Of a stretch of DNA of 64,000 nucleotides, positions 57,396 through 64,000 are shown one piece after another. The translations under genes were made by a program, and so were the position numbers. The notes below the pieces were generated by a model. The model made no database searches, had not been told where the DNA came from, and was given only the letters and a program-made list of their open reading frames with translations. Numbering within the stretch: position 1 is the first letter of the stretch; each line of letters starts with the position of its first letter. The stretch is from Rubrivivax sp. GTDB lineage: Bacteria; Pseudomonadota; Gammaproteobacteria; Burkholderiales; Burkholderiaceae_C. The stretch is from the NCBI GenBank assembly GCA_020852865.1, contig JADYZZ010000026.1:62001-126000 (forward strand), read 5' to 3'.

Positions 57396-58031
57396 TCAGC
57401 GGCATTGGTCGGCCAGGATCTCGTAGCCGATCGCGAATATCGACAGCAGCGAGCCTCCCGGGCGCAGGCAAGCGGGCTTGGCCGATCGCGCCACGCCCTG
57501 CGCGAGCGGCGACTCGGCGGCCGAGGGCGCGGCGCCGCTGGCCGCGCTGCCGGGCTGCGCCAGGCGCCCCCACGCGCTGCGGCTGGCGCGCGCGGCCTCG
57601 CGCAGCACCCGAGTGTCGAGGCGAAGCGGCGCGCTGCCGGCCGAGCCGGGTGAGCCGGCGGCGGCTGTGTCATGCAATGCGGACGCAGCGGCAGCCTGCG
57701 GCGCCTGCGTCTCCTGAAGCATCTGCGGCGTCTGCGGCGGCGCGAATTCCACGGGCGGCGGCACCGGTCGCCGCCGACGTTGCGAAGCCACCGTGCCGGT
57801 CGCGGGCCCGATCCATGGCAAGGCAGCGGGCTGCGCAGGCGCGATCAACAGCACCTGCAGCGCAGGGGCCTGCCGCACACCGGGAACGCTGCTGCGGCCG
57901 AGCAGAAACGGCGCGAGCAGCGCGAGCGTCATCGCCGTCGCGGCCGCCGCGGCAACGCCGCGTCCGACGCGCCCGGCTCGGCCGCCTTCCAGGCCGCCCC
58001 GCGCGCGGGCCGAGGCCCGTGCGGCCGGCAT
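57396..58031 (-). CDS. Hypothetical inner-membrane-anchored protein
   Basis: A 211-residue protein with an N-terminal helix (AAAAATAMTLALLAPFLLG), a Pro/Gln/Ala-rich middle and a C-terminal block PACLRPGGSLLSIFAIGYEI ending ADQCR with two Cys. From memory such C-termini recur in uncharacterised betaproteobacterial proteins. It could be a periplasmic protein with a C-terminal disulphide. No function is assigned. It is divergent from nothing and lies 25 nt after the SRPBCC gene's stop on the same strand. Confidence 0.6.
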   Translation of the reverse strand: MPAARASARARGGLEGGRAGRVGRGVAAAAATAMTLALLAPFLLGRSSVPGVRQAPALQVLLIAPAQPAALPWIGPATGTVASQRRRRPVPPPVEFAPPQTPQMLQETQAPQAAAASALHDTAAAGSPGSAGSAPLRLDTRVLREAARASRSAWGRLAQPGSAASGAAPSAAESPLAQGVARSAKPACLRPGGSLLSIFAIGYEILADQCR

Positions 58032-58056
58032 CGTCCCTCGTACAGGGCGCGCGCTC

Positions 58057-58527
58057 CTAGGCCTCGCCGCCGAACGTCTTGATCAGGTTGTCGATGTACT
58101 TCTCGACCAGCTTCTCGAACTCGCCGTGGACGACCGGCACGACGATCATCTTCATCAGCGCCGGCAGCGCCACCTCGACCTGGCCGGCGGTCTTGAACAC
58201 GATGTTCGTCGCGCCCTTCTTCTCGCTCGCCTTCCAGCTGCCGTGGATCTGCGCGTTGCCCACGCCCTTGACCGGCGTCCAGGTCACGGTTCCCTTCTTG
58301 CGGTCACTCGCGTACTTGCAGGCGTGGACGGTCTGGATGCCGACCTGGGCCGTGCCCACGCGCTGCATCTCCCAGCGGTAGACGCCCTCGCCCATGTCGA
58401 CGAGCTTGTCCACCTTGGGAAAGTGGCTGACCGAGAGCGGCACGTCGGCCAGCACCCCGAACACCTTGTCCAGGGGCGCCTTGACGGCGAATTCGTAGCC
58501 GAGGTCGATGTCGACGGTGACGGTCAC
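58057..58527 (-). CDS. SRPBCC-family lipid-binding protein
   Basis: A 156-residue START/SRPBCC-like protein: DIDLGYEFAVKAPLDKVFGVLADVPLSVSHFPKVDKL, VYRWEMQRVGTAQVGIQTVHACKY and a long C-terminal helix MIVVPVVHGEFEKLVEKYIDNLI. The fold binds hydrophobic ligands in a cavity; the ligand is unknown. It follows the wax-ester synthase gene by 21 nt on the same strand, suggesting a lipid-related role. Confidence 0.8.
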   Translation of the reverse strand: MTVTVDIDLGYEFAVKAPLDKVFGVLADVPLSVSHFPKVDKLVDMGEGVYRWEMQRVGTAQVGIQTVHACKYASDRKKGTVTWTPVKGVGNAQIHGSWKASEKKGATNIVFKTAGQVEVALPALMKMIVVPVVHGEFEKLVEKYIDNLIKTFGGEA

Positions 58528-58548
58528 GGGTCGGTCCCTCCTTGCGTG

Positions 58549-59970
58549 TCAGATCTCCTGGCCGGGCCAGGGCAGCATCATCGCGACCAGCAGCAGTTGC
58601 TCGAACTCGCTGCGGAAGCGGTCGATGATGGCCTGCGGCTCGCGGCACAGCTTCTCGTCGGTCATGAGCGCGAACTGCACGCCGCCGCCGTAACTCAGGA
58701 TGCTCACGTGCACGCCGATGTCGCCCGAGGCCGGCACCCAGAACACCGTCTGGCGCAGCGTGCTGCCGCAGAACTTCAGCGGCTCGCGCGGCCCCGGCAC
58801 GTTGGTCATCACCGCGGTGGCCTTCTTGGCGAACATGCCGAGCACGGCGTCCTGCACCGGCTTGGCGAACAGGCCCGTCATCGAGAGGATGGCGAAGGCC
58901 AGCAGCGGCTGGTAGCTGCCCTTGAGCTCCTCCATGCGGCGGTGCACCGCGTACACGCGCGCGACCGGGTTGGCGATGCCGATCGGCAGCACCAGCGGCG
59001 CCAGGCCGAAGCGGTTGCCCAGCTGCCAGGCCCGCTCGAGCGGACGCAGGTTCACCGGCACCATGGCGCGGATCTCCTTGCCTGCCGGATCGTCGCCGCG
59101 CTCGCGCAACCAGCTGCCGATGGCGCCGGTCACGCACGACAGCAGCACGTCGTTGATGGTGCAGCCGAGCGCCTTGCCGACGGCCTTGACCACGTCCAGC
59201 GGCATCGGGTCGTTCCAGGCCACGACCTTGCGGCCGCTGCCCTTGCCCTTGAGCAGCGTGCGCGAGTCGTCGGGCAGCAGCGCCAGCGCCGCCACGTCCT
59301 GCAGCACCTGCACGCCCGAGCGCACCATGTCGACGGAGCCGAGCAGCGGCTGCGCCGGATGGGCCAGCGCTTCGAGCGAGCGCACGACGCCGCTGCCGGT
59401 CATGTCGATCGCCTTGAGCGCAATGCCGGTGATCGGCCTGAGCACGGACTCCGACAACCAGTCCTCGTGCGCCTCCTCCGCGGGCGCGCTGCGCACGGGC
59501 GGATCGCTGCCGCCGTCCGTGAGGCTCAGCATCACCGAGATCAGCGCGATGCCGTCGGCGATGCAATGGTGGATGCGCACGACGATGGCGCTGCCGCCCT
59601 CGTAGTCCTCGATCAGGTCGAACTGCCACAGCGGGCGGTTCGGGTCGAGCGGCGTCGCGGCGAGCCTGCCGCACAGCGCCTGCAGTGCGGCGCGCTCGCT
59701 CTGGCCGCGGCGGCGCTCGAGCTTCACCGTCCCGACGTGGCGCGCGATGTCGAAATCGTCGTCGTCGACCCAGCTCGCGCCCATCGCGTCGAGCACCACC
59801 TTCTGGCGGAAGCGCTCGTACTTGAGCAGCTTGTCGGCATAGCGTCGCCGCACTTCCTCGAGCTTGACCTTGGGCGCGACCATCCAGACGCCGACGATCA
59901 TCATCAGATTGACGTCGCTGTCCATGCGCAGCCACGAGGTGTCGACGCGCGACATGCGCTCGCTGGCCAT
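58549..59970 (-). CDS. Wax ester synthase/diacylglycerol acyltransferase
   Basis: A 473-residue WS/DGAT. The catalytic motif H-H-x3-D-G is in VRIHHCIADGIAL near residue 135. N-terminal SRVDTSWLRMDSDVNLMMI, the NDVLLSCVTGA segment near residue 260 and the late VMTNVPGPREPLKFCG are family hallmarks. It esterifies fatty acyl-CoA with alcohols or diacylglycerol to make storage lipid. ATG 59970. It is divergent from the acyl-CoA-binding-protein gene. Confidence 0.92.
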   Translation of the reverse strand: MASERMSRVDTSWLRMDSDVNLMMIVGVWMVAPKVKLEEVRRRYADKLLKYERFRQKVVLDAMGASWVDDDDFDIARHVGTVKLERRRGQSERAALQALCGRLAATPLDPNRPLWQFDLIEDYEGGSAIVVRIHHCIADGIALISVMLSLTDGGSDPPVRSAPAEEAHEDWLSESVLRPITGIALKAIDMTGSGVVRSLEALAHPAQPLLGSVDMVRSGVQVLQDVAALALLPDDSRTLLKGKGSGRKVVAWNDPMPLDVVKAVGKALGCTINDVLLSCVTGAIGSWLRERGDDPAGKEIRAMVPVNLRPLERAWQLGNRFGLAPLVLPIGIANPVARVYAVHRRMEELKGSYQPLLAFAILSMTGLFAKPVQDAVLGMFAKKATAVMTNVPGPREPLKFCGSTLRQTVFWVPASGDIGVHVSILSYGGGVQFALMTDEKLCREPQAIIDRFRSEFEQLLLVAMMLPWPGQEI

Positions 59971-60087
59971 CGGGGTTCTCCTCGGTTCGGACGGGTTGTG
60001 AGGCGGCGACCGGATGCTGGTTAACATGGTCGCCGCCGTCAAGCGTCCATTCTCACCCAAGCCCCAACCCCGCCCGAGGAACCTGCC

Positions 60088-60342
60088 ATGGCCAAGCTGA
60101 AAGCCGCCTTCGACAAGGCCGTCGCCGAGAGCAAGCAACTGCCCGAAAAGCCCGACAACGCCACGCTGCTGAAGATCTACGCGCTGTACAAGCAGGCCAC
60201 CGAGGGCGACGTCGAAGGCAAGCGCCCCGGCTTCACCGACCTCGTGGGCCGCGCCAAGCACGACGCCTGGGCCGGCGTGAAGGGCAAGAGCGCCGACGCG
60301 GCGATGCAGGAGTACATCGATCTCGTCGAGAGCCTGAAGTAG
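60088..60342 (+). CDS. Acyl-CoA-binding protein
   Basis: An 84-residue ACBP. The four-helix fold is evident: LKAAFDKAVAESKQLPEK, LLKIYALYKQATEGDV, AKHDAWAGVKGKSADAAMQ and EYIDLVESLK. The conserved Tyr, Lys and aromatic ligand residues are present (IYALYK, AKHDAW, EYI). It buffers and delivers long-chain acyl-CoA in the cytoplasm. Its start is 117 nt from the start of the wax-ester synthase gene on the other strand, a natural partner. Confidence 0.95.
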   Translation: MAKLKAAFDKAVAESKQLPEKPDNATLLKIYALYKQATEGDVEGKRPGFTDLVGRAKHDAWAGVKGKSADAAMQEYIDLVESLK

Positions 60343-60421
60343 CCGCCGCCGGCGAGGCGCGCGGCCGCCACGGGGGCCGGCGCCGCCGCCTTGCCGCGCG
60401 CCCGGCCCAGCGTCTCTGCAG

Positions 60422-60458
60422 ACATGAATCGCGCCCGCGATTCATGGCGTCACGGGCT
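60422..60458. repeat. Hairpin element, copy 2 of a dispersed repeat
   Basis: ATGAATCGCG-CC-CGCGATTCAT at 60424-60445 is a perfect 10-bp inverted repeat. GACATGAATCGC and TCACGGGC are shared with the element at 47456-47497. It sits between the convergent ACBP and DUF3422 genes and overlaps the latter's end. It may serve as a bidirectional terminator. Confidence 0.65.
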
Positions 60459-61787
60459 CTTGCCGCCGGCGTGCAGTCGGGCGTGGATGCGCCGCACCGT
60501 GCGCCATACGCCCCACAGCACGAGCGGGATCGAGGCACCGGCGGCGAGTTCGGGCTCGATCGACAGCCCGGCCGCCTTGGCCGCCTTGGCGCCGTACAGC
60601 ACGAGGCTGACCACGTAGTACGAGATGGCGGCGATCGACAGGCCCTCGACGGTGCTCTGCAGCCGCAGCTGCAGCTGCTGGCCGCGCGTGAGCCTGGCCA
60701 GCAGCTGCTGGTTCTGCGCCTCGGTGGCGATGTCCACGCGCGTGCGCAGCAATGCGCCGGCGCGCTCGATGCGCTGCGACAGCGCGCTCAGGCGCTCGGC
60801 CGTCGAGGCCACGGTGGCCATCGCCGGCGCCAGCCGCCGCTGCATGAACACGCCCAGCGCCTGCGCGCCCGGCAGCGCACGCTCGCGCAGCTCGCCGATG
60901 CGCTGGCGCACGATCGCGTGGTAGGCCGCGGTGGCCGAGAAGCGGTAGCCGTTGGCCGCCGTCGCCTGCTCGGTGCGCGCGGCCAGCGCCGTCAGGCGCG
61001 CCAGCAGATCGGCGTCGGCGCTGTGGCGGTCGACCGTCTGCGCGGTGATCGCAGCCAGCTCGGCCTCGGCCTCGGCCAGCATGGCCGCCAGCGCTTTGGC
61101 CGCCGGCAGGCCGCGCAGCGCCATCAGGCGATAGATCTCGAGCTCGAGCAAGCGCTGCGCGATGCGTCCGGCGCGCGTCGCACTGGTGCCCTCGGCGCAG
61201 CGCACGGCGATGCGTTCCCAGCCGTCGGGCTGCACGCGGAAGTCGGTCGCCGCCAGCGCATCGCCGTCGCCCAGCAGCGAAGCGGCGACCTCGTCGCCGC
61301 CAACGCGCCGGCGCAGCGCCGCGCACGCGGCGGACGCATCGGCCAGATCGCCCGGCTCCAAGTCGAGTTCGATCGCCGCCACCAGGCGCCCCGGAATGCC
61401 GGCCCACCAAGACGGCGGCAAGGCCGGCGTGCCGCCCGGCGGCGCGACCAGCGTGTAGCGCGTGAATTCGCTGTGCCGCTCGCGCCGCAGCGCCGCACCG
61501 CCCAGGTCCAGCTCCAGGTACGGCTGCGCCAGTGATGCCGCCGCCGCGCCCGGCAGCTGGGCGACATGGTGTGCCTCGGACGCGTGCGACATGCCGGCGT
61601 TGAGTACGGCCACGCAGCGCACGCGCGCGGGCAGCGCGATGCGCGCCGCCGGTCGTGCATGGATCTCGTCGTGCAGCTCGCGCCGCAGCGCGTCATCGCG
61701 CGGCAGCGCGCCGCCGGCGGCGGCAGGATCGGCGCTGCCGGGCTTCGGTGCCGGCCGGGCCATCGAATGCGTCCGCGCCGCGGCCAT
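60450..61787 (-). CDS. DUF3422 membrane-anchored protein
   Basis: A 445-residue DUF3422 protein. The N-terminal RRELHDEIHARPAARIALPARV and LVAAIELDLEPGDL are typical. A long helical middle (ELRERALPGAQALGVFMQRRLAPAMATVAS) leads to two C-terminal membrane helices (IAAISYYVVSLVLYGAKA and IPLVLWGVWRTV). The topology resembles coiled-coil scaffold proteins; function unknown. ATG 61787 shares its first base with the stop of the PHA-system gene; ATG 61763 is the alternative. Confidence 0.85.
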   Translation of the reverse strand: MAAARTHSMARPAPKPGSADPAAAGGALPRDDALRRELHDEIHARPAARIALPARVRCVAVLNAGMSHASEAHHVAQLPGAAAASLAQPYLELDLGGAALRRERHSEFTRYTLVAPPGGTPALPPSWWAGIPGRLVAAIELDLEPGDLADASAACAALRRRVGGDEVAASLLGDGDALAATDFRVQPDGWERIAVRCAEGTSATRAGRIAQRLLELEIYRLMALRGLPAAKALAAMLAEAEAELAAITAQTVDRHSADADLLARLTALAARTEQATAANGYRFSATAAYHAIVRQRIGELRERALPGAQALGVFMQRRLAPAMATVASTAERLSALSQRIERAGALLRTRVDIATEAQNQQLLARLTRGQQLQLRLQSTVEGLSIAAISYYVVSLVLYGAKAAKAAGLSIEPELAAGASIPLVLWGVWRTVRRIHARLHAGGKSP

Positions 61788-62140
61788 CACGGGCGCGCAC
61801 GCCCGCGCCGGCCGCGCGTCCTCGCCGCCGACTTGCGCGCCGCGCCGTTGCCCTGCGCGAGCAGCGTGTCGAGCTCCTTCTCGATCTCGCGCTCGATCGT
61901 GCCGGCGAAGGCGCCGACCAGGAAGCCGAGCCTGGCCTCGAGCTCGAAGTGATCGGGCGCGACGATGAGACGGCCCGCAACGCCGCTGCGCCGGAACTCG
62001 ACGGTATCGCTGGTACGGCCTTCGATGACGGTGCACTCCATGCCGTACCGGCTCTCGACCTGCTCGGCCCAGGCCCAGGCGACCTTGCGCGCCTTCGCCA
62101 GGCCCAGCTTGTGTTCGCGATGGATGTTGATGTCGGCCAT
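61787..62140 (-). CDS. Polyhydroxyalkanoic acid system family protein
   Basis: A 117-residue protein: MADINIHREHKLGLAKARKVA, ESRYGMECTVIEGRTSDTVEF, APDHFELEARLGFLVGAFAGTIEREIEKELDTLL. This matches the PHA_gran_rgn (PF09650) family found in PHA gene regions; its role in granule control is not established. It has a basic C-terminal tail. Cotranscribed with the DUF3422 and peptidase genes. Confidence 0.87.
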   Translation of the reverse strand: MADINIHREHKLGLAKARKVAWAWAEQVESRYGMECTVIEGRTSDTVEFRRSGVAGRLIVAPDHFELEARLGFLVGAFAGTIEREIEKELDTLLAQGNGAARKSAARTRGRRGRARP

Positions 62141-62163
62141 GGTGTCGGCTGGCGAGCTGCCCG

Positions 62164-63255
62164 CTACTCGATCGCCGCGAGTTTGGCGCGCCGCTCGGCC
62201 CTGGGCAAGGCCGCCAGAACCCGCACCGCAGCGTACCAGTGCGCGAAGTCGCGGCCCTCGCGTTCGAACAGCCGCTCGAACGGCGGCACCAGTTCGTCGT
62301 AGGCCGCCTGCACGCCCAGCGCCGCGTTGTCGGCGCGCGCGAACCAGCCGTCGTAGCCGGCGAAGCCGCCCCAGCGCTCGGCCTTCAGGCGCGCGTATTC
62401 GGCGCGCATCGACGCGTACAGCGCCGCCTTGCGCAGGCGCTTGTCGTCGTCGGCGAGCGCGCTCGCGTAGAGTGCACCCAGGGCCTCGCGCCAGCGCAGC
62501 GTGAGCGCGCGGAAATCGCGCCGCCGCGCCTCGCGCTCGGCGTCGGCCGCGCGCGCCTGGGCACTGCCGTGCCGCGCCAGCCAGCGCGCCGCACCCAGCC
62601 GGCCCACGGCGTCGGCGAAGGACTCGTTGAAGGTGGTGTCGTCGTCGACATACACGACCTGATGCGCCAGCTCGTGGAAGACAAGCCGCGCCAGATCGCC
62701 GTCGGGCCAGTCGATGAAGGTGTCGAGCAGCGGGTCGCCGCCGAGCCAGTCGAACTTGCCGAGCGTCGAATAGGCCGGCACGCCATAGACGCTGGTCTCC
62801 CAGCCCTGGGCGCGCAACTGCGCGGCCAGCGCCTCGGCGCGCGCGCGCGCGAAGTAGCCGCGATAGCCCACACAGCCCACGAGCGGGAAGCACCAGGTCC
62901 TGAGCTCGAGCGAGAGCTCGGGCGCGGCCACGACGTTGTAGACGGCGGCGTCGCGGCCGAGCGCGGCATAGCTGCGGTAGCTGCGGTTGTCGGGCAGCGC
63001 CAGTTCGGCGACGGCGAAGTCGCGCAGGCGCTGGCTCGCCTCGAGGCGCGCGCGCAGCGCGGCCGGCGTCGCCGCGTCGTGCAGCCACTCGGCGACCGGC
63101 CGTGCGCGCTGCACGATGTCCAGGTGCCCGGCCACCGCCTGGGCGTAGTAGCCGAGCGTGCTGCAGCCGCCGGTGAGCGCGGCAGCGGCCAGCGCCAGCG
63201 CGCCGAGCGCGCGCCGGCCGGCCGTACGCCGCCATCCGCGTGCCAACCGGCTCAC
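62164..63255 (-). CDS. Lipoprotein zinc aminopeptidase-like protein
   Basis: A 363-residue exported lipoprotein. The lipobox is LTGGC near residue 31. A zinc-peptidase motif occurs in LVFHELAHQVVYV with a downstream Glu in NESFADAVG. Family segments VPAYSTLGKFDWLGGDPLLDT and PDNRSYRSYAALGRDAAVYNV match the putative aminopeptidase group COG4324. GTG 63255 overlaps the stop of the molybdopterin gene (GTGA). Its substrate is unknown. Confidence 0.82.
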   Translation of the reverse strand: MSRLARGWRRTAGRRALGALALAAAALTGGCSTLGYYAQAVAGHLDIVQRARPVAEWLHDAATPAALRARLEASQRLRDFAVAELALPDNRSYRSYAALGRDAAVYNVVAAPELSLELRTWCFPLVGCVGYRGYFARARAEALAAQLRAQGWETSVYGVPAYSTLGKFDWLGGDPLLDTFIDWPDGDLARLVFHELAHQVVYVDDDTTFNESFADAVGRLGAARWLARHGSAQARAADAEREARRRDFRALTLRWREALGALYASALADDDKRLRKAALYASMRAEYARLKAERWGGFAGYDGWFARADNAALGVQAAYDELVPPFERLFEREGRDFAHWYAAVRVLAALPRAERRAKLAAIE

Positions 63256-64000
63256 CGCGCCGCCATGTCCTCGCGCACGCACTCCACCTCGACCAGGCAG
63301 TCGTAGAAGGTCGGCCCACGGCCGATGTCGGTGAGCCGCTGGTGCGTGAGCTGGTTGACGTTGACGCCGTCGCAGGCGAACTTGCGCCACCACAGGCCGA
63401 GCGCGTTGACGACGCCGGGCCGCGCGCGCTCGCCCACCGCGGCGATGCACCGATAGCTCCCGCGCCCGTTGTACACCCGCACCGCAGCGCCATCGACGAT
63501 GCCGCGCGCGGCGGCGTCGTGCGGGTTGATCTCGAGGCGCGGCGCCCCCTCGGTGGCGCGCAGGCTCGGCACGTTGACGAAGCTCGAGTTGAGGAAGTTG
63601 CGCGGCGGCGGCGAGATCAGCGCCAGCGGCCAGCGCGCGGCCAGCTCGGGCGCGCTCTGCGCGCATTCGTGGTTGGGCACATGGTCGGGCACGCCAAGGC
63701 CGGGCGCGTCGACCACCACCTTGCCGCTCGGCGTCGGGAAGCCGCCGGCCGCGAACGGCGCCTCGGCCACGTCGAGCCGCGTCCAGCCGCGCGCGGCCAA
63801 CGCATCGAGGTCGACCCGGGCAGCGTCGAAGGCGCCCAGCGCCATCGCCTCGTCGCTGTCGCGAAAGCATTGCTCCGTGCAGCCCATGCGTGCGGCCAGG
63901 CCGCGGAAGATTTCCGCGTTGCTGCGCGCCTGGCCGAGCGGCGCGATCGCCGGCCGGTTGAGCAGCGCATAGACATGGCCGTAGGCGCTGTGCGCGTCCC
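63252..64000 (-). CDS. Molybdopterin oxidoreductase, C-terminal part (runs off window)
   Basis: The open frame runs from its stop at 63252 to the window edge, about 248 residues. FPTPSGKVVVDAPG, LISPPPRNFLNSSFVNVP, LEINPHDAAARGIVDGAAVRVYNGRG and the C-terminal KFACDGVNVNQLTHQRLTDIG are typical of the molydopterin dinucleotide-binding domain of the DMSO-reductase superfamily. The N-terminal catalytic domain lies outside, so substrate cannot be assigned. Its C-terminus is coupled to the peptidase gene by a 4-nt overlap. Confidence 0.88.
   Translation of the reverse strand, partial: DAHSAYGHVYALLNRPAIAPLGQARSNAEIFRGLAARMGCTEQCFRDSDEAMALGAFDAARVDLDALAARGWTRLDVAEAPFAAGGFPTPSGKVVVDAPGLGVPDHVPNHECAQSAPELAARWPLALISPPPRNFLNSSFVNVPSLRATEGAPRLEINPHDAAARGIVDGAAVRVYNGRGSYRCIAAVGERARPGVVNALGLWWRKFACDGVNVNQLTHQRLTDIGRGPTFYDCLVEVECVREDMAAR

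Overview
The window is very GC-rich and gene-dense, with short overlapping genes and many GTG starts. Gene content and order (glyA-nrdR, minor pilins, ribD-ribBA-ribH-nusB, ubiD, tolQRA, a PHA-granule-region protein, a HiPIP) point to a betaproteobacterium of the order Burkholderiales, probably near the Rubrivivax/Leptothrix/Ideonella group. That placement is inferred from content and synteny, not from a database search. No rRNA, tRNA, CRISPR array, IS element or prophage was seen.

Layout. 1-3.5 kb: the end of an unidentified gene, a HerA-like ATPase (DUF853), a NUDIX hydrolase and a small membrane protein. 3.5-5.5 kb: a LytS/AlgZ-like histidine kinase with a LytTR response regulator, followed by a 12-bp tandem repeat. 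5.8-21.2 kb: an aryl-polyene (APE)-like locus. The forward block encodes an acyl carrier protein, a membrane protein, an adenylation enzyme fused to a dehydratase, an LpxL-like acyltransferase, a LolA-like carrier, an MMPL exporter, a polysaccharide deacetylase, a methyltransferase, a ketosynthase, a chain-length factor, a second dehydratase and a ketoreductase. A facing reverse block encodes a family 2 glycosyltransferase, a PlsC-like acyltransferase, a MipA/OmpV-like outer-membrane protein and a UbiE-like methyltransferase. Most junctions overlap by 1-4 nt. The set can activate an aromatic acid, extend it as a polyene on the carrier, attach it to a lipid or sugar and export it. No starter-acid gene and no second ketosynthase or carrier protein were found.

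21.5-35.7 kb: mostly housekeeping. Genes are glnS, DUF3016 and DUF808 proteins, a class V aminotransferase, a ComEA-like DNA-uptake protein with a long basic tail, a YgiQ-type radical SAM protein, msrB, an ABC exporter, ubiD and a lytic transglycosylase. 35.9-43 kb: glyA-nrdR, then a six-gene type IV minor pilin operon lacking pilY1 but with unusually long PilX- and PilV-type proteins. 43-47.5 kb: ribD, ribBA (degenerate RibA half), ribH, nusB and an aminotransferase. 47.6-51.6 kb: a Ser/Thr protein kinase, then ybgC-tolQ-tolR-tolA without tolB/pal.

51.6-55.3 kb: a DUF302 protein, a GT39-type membrane glycosyltransferase, a decayed amidase gene and a PAP2 phosphatase. 55.4-57.4 kb: gdhA and a HiPIP gene with a clear intrinsic terminator. 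57.4-62.1 kb: an acyl-lipid and storage region with an SRPBCC protein, a wax-ester/diacylglycerol acyltransferase, an acyl-CoA-binding protein, a DUF3422 protein and a PHA-system protein. 62.2 kb to the end: a lipoprotein metallopeptidase and the C-terminal part of a molybdopterin oxidoreductase that runs off the window.

The most interesting material is the compact APE-like locus, which has an unusual fusion, an embedded deacetylase and an adjacent LytTR system. Next come the ComEA tail and the enlarged minor pilins. These are variants of known families; nothing in the window is clearly a wholly new system.
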